Notes under the pieces: model-generated
Databases searched by the model: none
The model's input: the letters and a program-made list of their open reading frames with translations, nothing else
Told to the model about the DNA's origin: nothing
Position numbers and translations under genes: made by a program
Assembly: GCF_002270355.1 (NCBI RefSeq)
Contig: NZ_NJFZ01000003.1
Span: 1-64,000, forward strand
Source of the DNA: Flectobacillus sp. BAB-3569
GTDB lineage: Bacteria > Bacteroidota > Bacteroidia > Cytophagales > Spirosomataceae
DNA: 64,000 nt
Direction: 5' to 3'
Shown: piece after piece, positions 19,034-27,361 of the stretch
Layout of the letters: each line of letters opens with the position of its first letter
Position numbering within the stretch: the first letter of the stretch is position 1

Positions 19034-19240
19034 ATGAACTTCGAACAATTAGGCCATATAATTAGGGAGAGACGTAACGAACTTTCCTATAGTCAAGAAG
19101 TGCTGAGCGATAAGAGCGATGTTGCTATCAAGACCATTCATTCAATTGAACTTGGCAAAGCCAATCCCTCACTCAAAACTTTAGACAAAGTGCTTGGTGT
19201 ATTAGGACTGGAGCTAATTGTAGTAAGCAAAAAAGATTAA
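19034..19240 (+). CDS. Small XRE/HipB-like helix-turn-helix regulator
   Basis: 68 residues, essentially one HTH_3 domain: LGHIIRERRNELSYSQEVLS, then SDVAIKTIHSIELGKANPSL and LDKVLGVLGLELIVVSKKD. Resembles HipB-type antitoxin/repressors, but no HipA kinase or other toxin follows. The next gene, the NagB fusion, starts 82 bp downstream on the same strand, so it may be a local or autoregulator. Function inferred from the fold only. Confidence 0.85.
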   Translation: MNFEQLGHIIRERRNELSYSQEVLSDKSDVAIKTIHSIELGKANPSLKTLDKVLGVLGLELIVVSKKD

Positions 19241-19322
19241 GAAGAACTATTCCCAATTTTCATATAAAAATATTTAAGTACGAAAACCAATCACGGCATT
19301 AAGTCGTGCATCATAAACAACT

Positions 19323-21224
19323 ATGGAACAGGCCATCAGCTACGAACGTATCCCTACAAAAATTTACGCAAACTCAGACGAAGCTTCTCGCTCAGTCGCG
19401 CTAGAAATTGCTTCTATCATCCGTCAAAAAGCTGGTGAAGGCAAGCCTGCTGTTTTAGGATTGGCCACAGGGTCATCTCCTAAAAAAGTGTATAAAGAGT
19501 TAATCCGTATGCATAAAGAGGAGGGTTTGAGCTTCCAAAATGTAGTTACGTACAACCTCGACGAATACTATCCAATGGAACCAGATGCGGTACAAAGCTA
19601 TGTACGCTTCATGCGTGAGCAATTGTTTGACCATGTGGATATCCCTTCGGGCAACTGGCATGTGCCAGATGGTACTTTGCCACTGGAAAAGGTTGCTGAT
19701 TTTTGCCATGATTACGAAGAGCAAATTGAACGTTATGGTGGTTTGGACTTTCAGTTGTTGGGTATTGGTCGTAATGGTCATATTGGTTTCAACGAACCAG
19801 GTTCATTGGTGAACTCAAAAACTCGTTTGATGACTCTTGATCTAACAACACGTATCGATGCTGCTGGTGATTTCGGGGGATTAGCTAAGGTTTCGAAAAA
19901 AGCTATTACCATGGGTATCAACAAAATTATGGAGGCTAAACGCGTAATTTTGTTAGCATGGGGTGAACACAAAGCCGAAAACGTAGCGCGTGCGGTAGAA
20001 GGTTCGGTATCTGCTGATGTTCCAGCATCTTATTTGCAACATCATACCAATGCAGCTTTCGTATTAGATAATTCGGCTGCCTCTCAATTGACTCGTATTC
20101 GTACTCCATGGATGGTCGATGCAGTAACATGGGATCGTCCGATGGTGAAAAAGGCTGTTACTCACCTTGCTTTACAGGTAGGTAAACCAGTATTGAAGTT
20201 GACAAACTCAGATTATAACGAAAATGGTTTATCTGATTTGCTAGCACTATATGGTCAGGCTTATGATATTAACATCGAAGTATTCAACTATTTACAACAT
20301 ACTATTACAGGTTGGCCAGGTGGTAAGCCAAACGCTGATGACTCTAACCGTCCTGAGCGCGCTTATCCAGCGAAGAAACGTGTAATTATTTTCTCTCCGC
20401 ACCCAGACGACGATATTATTTCAATGGGTGGTACCTTCCAACGTTTGCATGACCAAGGTCACGACGTACACGTAGCCTACCAAACATCAGGTAACATTGC
20501 TGTTGCGGACGACGAAGCGCTTCGTTTTGCTGAATTTGTGGTTGACTTCAACGAAAAGTTTGAAGCAAACAACCCAAAAGCAAACCGTATCTATCGTGAA
20601 GCAGTAAAATTCTTGAGAAACAAGAAAGATTCAGAAGTAGATACTCCAGAAGTACGTTATATCAAGGGCTTGATTCGTAGAGGAGAAGCAAAAAATACTT
20701 GTCGTTATGTAGGTATTCCAAAAGAAAATGTACATTTCTTGGATATGCCATTTTACGAAACAGGTAAAGTGCAGAAAAACCCAATTGGCGAAGCTGACGT
20801 TCAAATTGTAATGGATTTGATTGAAGAAGTAAAACCTCATCAAATCTATGCAGCAGGTGACTTAGCTGACCCACATGGTACTCACAAAGTATGTTTGGAT
20901 GCTATCATGGACGCTGTAACTCGTTTGAAACACCGCGAATACATGAATAGCTGTTGGGTATGGTTGTACAAAGGAGCTTGGCAAGAGTGGGACATCGACC
21001 AAATTGAAATGGCTGTTCCAATGTCACCAGACCAAGTATTGAAAAAACGTTATGGTATCTTCAAACACCAATCACAAAAAGATGGGGTACCATTCCAAGG
21101 AACAGACTCACGCGAATTCTGGCAAAGAGCTGAAGACCGTAACGCAAGTACAGCAGACTTGTACAACAAGTTAGGTCTAGCAGAATATGAAGCAATGGAA
21201 GCTTTCGTACGTTGGAAATTCTAA
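19323..21224 (+). CDS. nagB: Fusion of glucosamine-6-phosphate deaminase (NagB) and PIG-L/LmbE-type deacetylase
   Basis: 633 residues, over twice the usual 260-270 of NagB. Residues 1 to about 275 are the NagB domain with GLATGSSPKKVYKEL, YNLDEYYPM and the catalytic GIGRNGHIGFNEPGS (about residue 147), which converts glucosamine-6-P to fructose-6-P plus ammonia. After a linker, residues about 345-633 are a PIG-L/LmbE zinc deacetylase domain with SPHPDDDIISMGGT (about 357) and DPHGTHKVC. Fusions of this arrangement occur in Bacteroidetes. It may deacetylate an N-acetylhexosamine derivative and then deaminate the product, but the substrate of the second domain is unproven. A 26-bp palindrome ends the gene. 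Confidence 0.92.
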   Translation: MEQAISYERIPTKIYANSDEASRSVALEIASIIRQKAGEGKPAVLGLATGSSPKKVYKELIRMHKEEGLSFQNVVTYNLDEYYPMEPDAVQSYVRFMREQLFDHVDIPSGNWHVPDGTLPLEKVADFCHDYEEQIERYGGLDFQLLGIGRNGHIGFNEPGSLVNSKTRLMTLDLTTRIDAAGDFGGLAKVSKKAITMGINKIMEAKRVILLAWGEHKAENVARAVEGSVSADVPASYLQHHTNAAFVLDNSAASQLTRIRTPWMVDAVTWDRPMVKKAVTHLALQVGKPVLKLTNSDYNENGLSDLLALYGQAYDINIEVFNYLQHTITGWPGGKPNADDSNRPERAYPAKKRVIIFSPHPDDDIISMGGTFQRLHDQGHDVHVAYQTSGNIAVADDEALRFAEFVVDFNEKFEANNPKANRIYREAVKFLRNKKDSEVDTPEVRYIKGLIRRGEAKNTCRYVGIPKENVHFLDMPFYETGKVQKNPIGEADVQIVMDLIEEVKPHQIYAAGDLADPHGTHKVCLDAIMDAVTRLKHREYMNSCWVWLYKGAWQEWDIDQIEMAVPMSPDQVLKKRYGIFKHQSQKDGVPFQGTDSREFWQRAEDRNASTADLYNKLGLAEYEAMEAFVRWKF

Positions 21225-21230
21225 TTAGAA

Positions 21231-21256
21231 AAAGCTTGGCGCTAGCGCCAAGCTTT
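21231..21256 (+). terminator. Palindromic terminator after the NagB fusion
   Basis: Perfect 26-bp palindrome (AAAGCTTGGCG and complement around CTAG) 6 bp after the stop. The T-tail is weak. Confidence 0.7.
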
Positions 21257-21379
21257 ATAAGTTATTACAGGATGTTAAAATAGAAGATTTTTCAGAGAAA
21301 AATTAAACATTGGCACATCCGAATTTGGAAAAAGGAATTGATTATAGTGTTTGATTATCAGGCCTTGCGCCTGTGAATT

Positions 21380-21406
21380 TAGCCGTCGAACTTTGTTTGA
21401 CGGCTA
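21380..21406 (+). terminator. Terminator-like hairpin before the GH43 gene
   Basis: 11-bp stem with one mismatch (TAGCCGTCGAA at 21380-21390 with 21396-21406), followed by CTTTGTTTTTA on the plus strand. It lies in the 307-bp spacer between the NagB fusion and GH43, which otherwise shows no gene. It may be a second terminator or a leader hairpin of the GH43 mRNA. Confidence 0.45.
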
Positions 21407-21531
21407 CTTTGTTTTTAGAAGCGTTGAAAAATCAATGAATCATCTGAGTATATCTGAATTTAAAAAAGCTCTTGTTCTTGGTGTGTTTATTCACCAATTT
21501 TCAGAAACTATCAATTCTATTTTTAATCTTC

Positions 21532-22449
21532 ATGAAAAAAATCCTATTTACTTTGTTGACTTGTTGTGGAATGAGTCCATTATTTGCGCAACAAAAAGCT
21601 CCATCACCTGCACTGCCTGGCGCTTTTGCTGATCCTCACGTAGCTGTTTTTAATGGCAAATATTATATCTATCCAACCACTGATGGTTTTGAAGGTTGGT
21701 CTTCCGATTATTTTACGGTATGGTCTTCAAAAGATATGAAGAAATGGAAAAAAGAAGGTACGATTCTCGACTTCAAAAAAGACCTTACTTGGGCAAAAGA
21801 GCGTGCTTGGGCACCTGCAATCGCTTTTAAAAACAATAAATACTACTTCTATTTTTCGGCCGATACCAACATTGGTGTGGCAGTAGCCGACAAGCCTACA
21901 GGACCTTTTAAGGATGCTTTGGGTAAACCTTTGATTACCAAAGGACAATACCAAGCGCAGATTATTGACCCGATGGTCTTTGTGGACGACGATGGACAAG
22001 CCTATATTTATTTCGGACAGGGGAGATGTTATATTGCCAAGTTGAACCCAGATATGATTTCAATTAATGAAGCATCAATGGTTTCGTACAAGCCTGAAGG
22101 TTATAACGAAGGTTCTTTTTTGCTCAAAAGAAATGGCAAATATTACTTGATGTGGTCAGAATACGACACTCGTGACCCACGTTATTCGGTAGCGTATGGC
22201 GTTTCGGATTCGCCGATGGGTCCTTTTGTGAAAGCTCAAAATAATCCAATTCTCAAAGGCCACGATGAGGTAAAAGGCGCTGGTCATCACTCGGTAGTAC
22301 AAGTACCAGGCAAAGACGAATGGTACATTGTTTATCACCGTTTTATTATTCCGAATGGGAATGGATACAACAGAGAGACTTGTATTTCTCCCATGCGATT
22401 TGATGCTGATGGAAATATCCTGCCTGTTGAGGTTTACGAGAAAAAGTAA
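21532..22449 (+). CDS. Glycoside hydrolase family 43 protein (arabinosidase/xylosidase type)
   Basis: Start at 21532, where the signal peptide MKKILFTLLTCCGMSPLFAQ begins; the in-frame upstream extension (20 codons) is disregarded. Five-bladed beta-propeller of GH43 with the three acidic positions visible: Asp in AFADPHVAV (about residue 34), Asp in IIDPMVFVDDDG (about 145) and Glu in YNEGSFLLKR (about 192). GH43 enzymes trim arabinose, xylose or galactose side chains of plant polysaccharides. Here it is probably periplasmic or secreted. It stands alone between two repeat-rich spacers. Confidence 0.92.
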   Translation: MKKILFTLLTCCGMSPLFAQQKAPSPALPGAFADPHVAVFNGKYYIYPTTDGFEGWSSDYFTVWSSKDMKKWKKEGTILDFKKDLTWAKERAWAPAIAFKNNKYYFYFSADTNIGVAVADKPTGPFKDALGKPLITKGQYQAQIIDPMVFVDDDGQAYIYFGQGRCYIAKLNPDMISINEASMVSYKPEGYNEGSFLLKRNGKYYLMWSEYDTRDPRYSVAYGVSDSPMGPFVKAQNNPILKGHDEVKGAGHHSVVQVPGKDEWYIVYHRFIIPNGNGYNRETCISPMRFDADGNILPVEVYEKK

Positions 22450-22484
22450 AAATATAGACGAGTGCTGTAGACTTAGAGCTATCG

Positions 22485-22650
22485 CTCATGATGTGATTAG
22501 TTTAATTGTAGAGACGCAATATTTTGCGTCTTTAGCAAAGCCATATTTAGAAGAATAGTATCAAAAAAGCGGTCAGAAATTGTTTTTCGACCGCTTTTTT
22601 GATAAAATGGGAGACTCATCCTAATCCCGACATTCGGGATGAATCTTATG
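22485..22650. repeat. Composite intergenic repeat: GACGCAA palindrome plus hairpins (copy 1)
   Basis: Contains GACGCAATATTTTGCGTC (22513-22530), a terminator hairpin (22561-22602) and an AATCCC-ATTC-GGGAT hairpin (22623-22643). The same ordered modules occur at 50940-51165 and, in part and reversed, at 53690-53935. Lies 3' of the GH43 gene. Confidence 0.75.
22561..22602 (+). terminator. Rho-independent terminator after GH43 (repeat-borne)
   Basis: Stem AAAAAAGCGGTC paired with GACCGCTTTTTT, with inner A-T pairs, ending in T6. The flanks match the hairpins at 51020 and 53765, but the stem pairs differ in a compensatory way. Confidence 0.85.
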
Positions 22651-22667
22651 TATATTTTTAGTACCTA

Positions 22668-22795
22668 CAAGCCGAAAGAACAATGTAAAGAGTTTTAACA
22701 TGTTTTTGAGTAACTACAGAAATGTTTTTGCCGAAAGCCCATTGCTGAAAGTCGAAAGCCCATTCTTTAGCATATAGCTTAAGGCCTAAAGCCTA
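22668..22795 (-). repeat. Diverged copy of the ~130-bp GGCTTTCGGC dispersed element
   Basis: On the minus strand it reads GGGCTTTCGGCAAAAACAT, then AAAACATGTTAAAACTCTTT, matching the order of words in the better copies at 28604, 40392 and 59986 with many substitutions and a partial duplication of its head. Confidence 0.6.
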
Positions 22796-22809
22796 TTGCA
22801 AGTTATTCT

Positions 22810-22950
22810 TTATTTAAAAAATCCTTTTGCTATCAGGTAGGGAATAATCAACCAAAGAAGTCCTTTGATTAGGAAAAAAAGAAAACCTGCTAGACCCAAT
22901 TTTTTGAGCCAAGATTGAAATTTATTGGGATTTTGAGGTGATTGATTCAT
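22810..22950 (-). CDS. Small membrane protein, 46 residues
   Basis: Reads MNQSPQNPNKFQSWLKKLGL and continues as one strongly hydrophobic segment (AGFLFFLIKGLLWLIIPYLI) with a short AKGFFK tail. The polar head followed by a single membrane helix, and a Lys-rich boundary, look like a genuine protein; I recall similar short proteins in other Cytophagales, not verified. It lies alone on the minus strand in an 800-bp spacer. Role unknown. Confidence 0.75.
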   Translation of the reverse strand: MNQSPQNPNKFQSWLKKLGLAGFLFFLIKGLLWLIIPYLIAKGFFK

Positions 22951-23242
22951 TTTGTATGGGTAATTTCTTTAATAGATTTGGGCACTTTGGTTACATGGCT
23001 GATTAATACACCTTTTTTAAGCCTTATGAGAGAAACGATTTTAGAGACTATTTAATTTCCTAGCTAGTAAATTCTAATTCTCTTTCTTATTTCACCTCAA
23101 GCTAACTCCACAACGCAAAATACTGAAAAAAGGGTCAATTATTCTTACTTTGGCATAAATTTGGCGCAAGTATTTCTGGTTTATTAGTACACTATGCTTT
23201 GACCAATATTTCAAATCCAACTCATTTATTTTCAATCCGCTG

Positions 23243-25702
23243 ATGGCAAAATCTAAAACTTCTAAAACTAAAATTCAATCTGTAACCGAGCCCAAAGAAG
23301 CGCCTAAAATTAGGTCCGAAGTCATTTCAATTTTTGACAAAATATCTGTTTGGCAAGGGTTTGGCTTGTTATGGGGCTGCGTGCTTCTTATTTCGGTTAT
23401 TCTTTTCAAGGACTATCTTTTTCACAAAAAATACTTTTTGTTTCTCGACCTTGGCGCCGACTCTATAAATATCATTTATACCAACTTGATGCATTATGCC
23501 GATTATATCAAGTCTGAAGGTATGCCTGCATGGTCGTTTAAGGCTGGGATGGGACAAAATATCAATCCATTTTGGCTAGACCCAATTGCTACTGGTGTTT
23601 TGTTTTTATTTGGAAAAGAGAACATGGCAGGTAGTTTGGTGTTGGTGGTAGTGATAGAGATCTTTTTAGCTTCTACTTTCTTTTATGCTTTTTTACAAAG
23701 TCTTCATTTACATAAGTTTGCTTCAACGATAGGTGCGTTGAGCTATGCTTTTTGTGGCTATTTGATTGTTTGTAGTACATGGGATTTAAACAAATATCCA
23801 ACCGAAGTATATCAAGCAGCGTTCTTACTTTTTGCGCTTGAACAATGGATTGGGAAAAGCAAATGGTACTTTTTCCCTTTGAGTATCGCCCTGATTGCCA
23901 TTCATCAACCTTTTTATTTGTATTTGTACAGTGTTTTGATTTTGATATATACCTTGGTACGCCATTTTGAAGATGCTTCAAAACCTGTCTCTCAATTACT
24001 GCTACAACTGCTCGGTTTAGTAGGATTTGGTATTTTGGGCTTAGCTTTGGCTGGTTTTATTTTACCGAGTAATATTTATCAAATTATCGAAAGTCCACGT
24101 GTGGCTGGAGGCGTATCTTATTTTGATACCCTTTCGGCGGCTTCGCCATTCGATATGTCAGATGGCGTACAGACGGCCTCTGCATTTTTACGCTTTTTCT
24201 CGAACGACCTTTTGGGTACAGGCTCTGATTATCGAGGATGGCAAAATTACATGGAGGCGCCTGTGCTATATGCTGGTATCCTAACACTTGTGGCAGCACC
24301 TCAAGCTTTTGCTTTGGCTACTCGTCGTCAGGTGATTATTTATGGCGCAATTGCGTTTGCTTGTTTTTTGATTTTAACTTTTCCTTACTTTCGATATGCC
24401 TTCTGGTTGTTTTCGGGTGATTACTATCGTACAGCAGGCTTTTTTATTGTAATATTCTTATTGTTTTTGGCGTATCGTGGTATTTCCCAAATTGTACAAA
24501 AATCAGAAATTAATCTTGTGGTGTTAGTGGCAACTTTGGTGGTATTACTCTTTGTGTTGTATGCTCCGTATGAAATACCAAAAGAAAATATAAATAGTCG
24601 TTTACGTACTTTGGTGAGCTTTTTTGTAGTATTACAAGCTGGTATTTTGTATTTATTGAGTCGTCCTTCTCTAAAAAATATTGCTCAAATTGGGGCTTTA
24701 GTATTGGTCATTGCAGAAATACTGTTTTTGGATAATCCCGCACTTAATCACCGTAATGCGGCTTCAGTCTCCGAGTATAAAGATAAAAGCTCGTTGTTTG
24801 AAGATGCTACCAATGAAGCTGTAGCTCGTCTCAAAAAATCAGATACCTCTTTTTACCGAATAGATAAAGATTACGCCTCAAGTCCTGCGATTTTTGCTGG
24901 GCTGAATGATGCCAAGCTGCAAGATTATTACGGGACTTCATGTTATTCGTCGTTCAACCAAGTTAATTATGTTCGCTTTTTGTTAGGCATGGGTTTAGTG
25001 AAAAAGGGTGATGAATTTAGCACAAGATGGGTAAATGGATTAGGAGGAAACACCTTGCTGGAAAGTGTAAATGCAGTGAAATATGTTCTGATAAAAAATC
25101 CAAATATGGATTTGCGTCCGCAAGGATTTACGCCCGTGGATACCGTCGGCGAAGTAAAGGTGTTGCGTAATAATAATGCTTTGCCTTTGGCTTTTACCTA
25201 TAACCAATATGCCGACGAAAAGACATTTGAACAACTTTCGCCATTTGCCAGACAAAAAGTATTATTACATGCTTGTGTTTTGAGTCAAGAAAAAGGTAAG
25301 GAATTAGGCTTGTCGCTTTACCAACAAGCAGATACAACGAGTACGCTAAATGGGGTAGAATATAATGATGCGATTGTTGCCCGAAAAGCTAATCCTTTTG
25401 CCATGACTCAATTTTCGGATAATCATATCGAGGGAAACATCAAGTTACAAACTTCACAGTTGTTGTATTGGAGTATTCCGTTTGATATCGGTTGGAAAGC
25501 TTTGGTAGATGGGAAAGAGCAGAAAATCGAGAAAGTGAGCTTTGGTTTTATGGGTATTCCATTATCAGCAGGAAATCACCAAATATCGCTTCAGTATGAG
25601 GCACCTTATGTGAGTATGGGTACAAAAGTAGCCCTAGTAGCTTGGTTGCTGTATATCGCAGGTGTAGTTTTCTTTTTGATAAAACAAAGAAGACTTATTT
25701 AG
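23243..25702 (+). CDS. YfhO-like multi-spanning membrane protein
   Basis: 819 residues. The cytoplasmic Lys/Thr-rich N-terminus (about 40 residues) is followed by 12-14 predicted transmembrane helices with a large soluble loop or domain near residues 500-780, then a final helix and a KQRR tail. The pattern FLDLGADSINIIYTNLMHYA, WSFKAGMGQNINPFWLDP and the C-terminal FDIGWKALVDGKEQKIEKV fits the YfhO (PF09586) family, membrane proteins of the GT-C glycosyltransferase type linked in Gram-positives to glycosylation of lipoteichoic acid. Here the acceptor is unknown; surface glycan decoration is inference. Confidence 0.85.
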   Translation: MAKSKTSKTKIQSVTEPKEAPKIRSEVISIFDKISVWQGFGLLWGCVLLISVILFKDYLFHKKYFLFLDLGADSINIIYTNLMHYADYIKSEGMPAWSFKAGMGQNINPFWLDPIATGVLFLFGKENMAGSLVLVVVIEIFLASTFFYAFLQSLHLHKFASTIGALSYAFCGYLIVCSTWDLNKYPTEVYQAAFLLFALEQWIGKSKWYFFPLSIALIAIHQPFYLYLYSVLILIYTLVRHFEDASKPVSQLLLQLLGLVGFGILGLALAGFILPSNIYQIIESPRVAGGVSYFDTLSAASPFDMSDGVQTASAFLRFFSNDLLGTGSDYRGWQNYMEAPVLYAGILTLVAAPQAFALATRRQVIIYGAIAFACFLILTFPYFRYAFWLFSGDYYRTAGFFIVIFLLFLAYRGISQIVQKSEINLVVLVATLVVLLFVLYAPYEIPKENINSRLRTLVSFFVVLQAGILYLLSRPSLKNIAQIGALVLVIAEILFLDNPALNHRNAASVSEYKDKSSLFEDATNEAVARLKKSDTSFYRIDKDYASSPAIFAGLNDAKLQDYYGTSCYSSFNQVNYVRFLLGMGLVKKGDEFSTRWVNGLGGNTLLESVNAVKYVLIKNPNMDLRPQGFTPVDTVGEVKVLRNNNALPLAFTYNQYADEKTFEQLSPFARQKVLLHACVLSQEKGKELGLSLYQQADTTSTLNGVEYNDAIVARKANPFAMTQFSDNHIEGNIKLQTSQLLYWSIPFDIGWKALVDGKEQKIEKVSFGFMGIPLSAGNHQISLQYEAPYVSMGTKVALVAWLLYIAGVVFFLIKQRRLI

Positions 25703-25705
25703 TGA

Positions 25706-25832
25706 TTTGTGGTTTAGCGAATGAGTGATTATTTTAATTGAAGAAAGAAAGTATATGACTCACTTTGGTAGTATATACTAGTAACTGATATACGGTTAAC
25801 TATTAACTTTTTTAAAATAATCACTCAATCAC
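25706..25832. repeat. Inverted pair of GAATGAGTGATTATTTTAA repeats
   Basis: One copy at 25719-25737 and an inverted copy at 25811-25829, separated by about 70 bp, between the convergent yfhO-like and argH genes. The same word occurs at 27333-27361, 30711-30736, 51221-51250, 53624-53663 and 53911-53925, always outside genes. Confidence 0.7.
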
Positions 25833-25840
25833 TAAATAAC

Positions 25841-27178
25841 TTAAGCGAGTAAATCTGCTATTGCTTTTTCTACTTTTTCAAAGCCAAATTTTTGTTTTAC
25901 TTCTTCCATCATCGCCGTAATTTCTGCTGTACACAGGTTGCCTATACTTCCTTCGTGTGAGTGTTGTAAATTGCGATTTGGGCTGTATTCTCCTGAGTTG
26001 ATTTCGTTTCCGATAATTTTGTAAGCTTCTCTAAAAGGCACACCTTGCAGTACCAATTCGTTGACTCTTTCTACCGAAAATAATAAATCATACTTTGAAT
26101 CGTCCAAGATACCTTCTTTTACCTGAATACCTGACAACATAAAATGTGTCATATCCAAGCAACTCAAAATTTCGTCAAAAGCAGGCATTAATACTTCTTT
26201 TAAAATCTGCATTTCACGGTGGTATCCAGAAGGCAAGTTGCTCATTACGAGCATAATATCATTTGGCAATCCTTTTAGTCTATTGGTTTTTCCACGAAGC
26301 AATTCTGCCACATCAGGGTTTTTCTTGTGAGGCATAATAGAGCTACCTGTTGTCATTTCGTCAGGAAGTTTGATAAAGCCAAAATTCTGAGAATTGTACA
26401 AACAAATATCCATTGCCAAACGAGATAAAGTTGAGGCGATTTGAGCGATAGCTGTTACTGCAAAAAGCTCAGTTTTTCCTCTCGACATTTGAGCATATAC
26501 CACATTATAGTGCAAGTGATTAAAGCCTAACAACTGCGTTGTCATGGTGCGGTTTAAAGGAAAAGAAGAACCATATCCAGCGCCCGAACCAAGTGGATTT
26601 TTATTGGCTAATTGATAGGCAGTTTGCAACATTTCCATGTCGTCAACCAAACCTTCGGCATAAGCCCCAAACCACAAACCAAACGACGATGGCATGGCAA
26701 TTTGCAAGTGTGTATAGCCTGGCAACAAAACACTTTTGAAGCGCTCACTAAGTTCTGTCAACAAGTCGAATAAACGAAAAGTTGATTCTGCTAACTCTTG
26801 CAAACGTGCTCTTGTGAAAAGCTTCAAATCGACCAAAACTTGGTCATTGCGAGAACGACCAGAGTGGATTTTCTTCCCAGCTTCTCCCAATTGACGGGTA
26901 AGCATCAATTCTACTTGCGAGTGAACATCTTCGATACCCTCCTCGATGACAAATTCACCGTTTTGGATACCTTGATAAATATTTTTCAATTCAGATTGAA
27001 CCTGAGCCAACTCATCAGCTTCGAGCAAGCCAATGCTTTCGAGCATACGTGTATGTGCCAAAGAGCCCAATACATCGAATTCAGCTAATAATAGGTCAAA
27101 CTCTGGGTCACGACCTACGGTAAATTTTTCTATTTTCTCGTTAACAGAAGTATTATCTTTTTGCCAAAGCTTACTCAT
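25841..27178 (-). CDS. argH: Argininosuccinate lyase
   Basis: Last step of arginine synthesis: argininosuccinate to arginine plus fumarate. It is 445 residues, as usual, and has the fumarase/aspartase superfamily signature GSSIMPHKKNP near residue 280, plus HSGRSRNDQVLVDLKLF and GYTHLQIAMPSSFG typical of ArgH. It is at the end of an arginine gene group transcribed right to left (argF', argB, argE-like, argH). The gap before it (182 bp) contains GTGAATT-type repeats, so it may have its own promoter. Confidence 0.97.
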   Translation of the reverse strand: MSKLWQKDNTSVNEKIEKFTVGRDPEFDLLLAEFDVLGSLAHTRMLESIGLLEADELAQVQSELKNIYQGIQNGEFVIEEGIEDVHSQVELMLTRQLGEAGKKIHSGRSRNDQVLVDLKLFTRARLQELAESTFRLFDLLTELSERFKSVLLPGYTHLQIAMPSSFGLWFGAYAEGLVDDMEMLQTAYQLANKNPLGSGAGYGSSFPLNRTMTTQLLGFNHLHYNVVYAQMSRGKTELFAVTAIAQIASTLSRLAMDICLYNSQNFGFIKLPDEMTTGSSIMPHKKNPDVAELLRGKTNRLKGLPNDIMLVMSNLPSGYHREMQILKEVLMPAFDEILSCLDMTHFMLSGIQVKEGILDDSKYDLLFSVERVNELVLQGVPFREAYKIIGNEINSGEYSPNRNLQHSHEGSIGNLCTAEITAMMEEVKQKFGFEKVEKAIADLLA

Positions 27179-27199
27179 TTTTAATCTTGAGTTTTAAGT

Positions 27200-27361
27200 G
27201 TTGGAATGGGAATTAGTGAATTGTGAATTTTAAATTGAAAAATTCTACTCACAATTATTAGGAAGCCTTATGGGTTTAATTTTGATATTAATACAATTTT
27301 GGCATCCATTGGGTTAAACAATAGACAATTATGCTCATTCACAACTCACTCATTCACTAAT
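27200..27361. repeat. Intergenic repeat words between argE-like and argH
   Basis: Contains a TTAGTGAATTGTGAATTTT word (about 27210) and an inverted ACAATTATT partner, then ACTCACTCATTCACTAATTA at the end. These belong to the GTGAATT and GAGTGATTATTTT families found at other gene junctions in this window. Confidence 0.55.
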
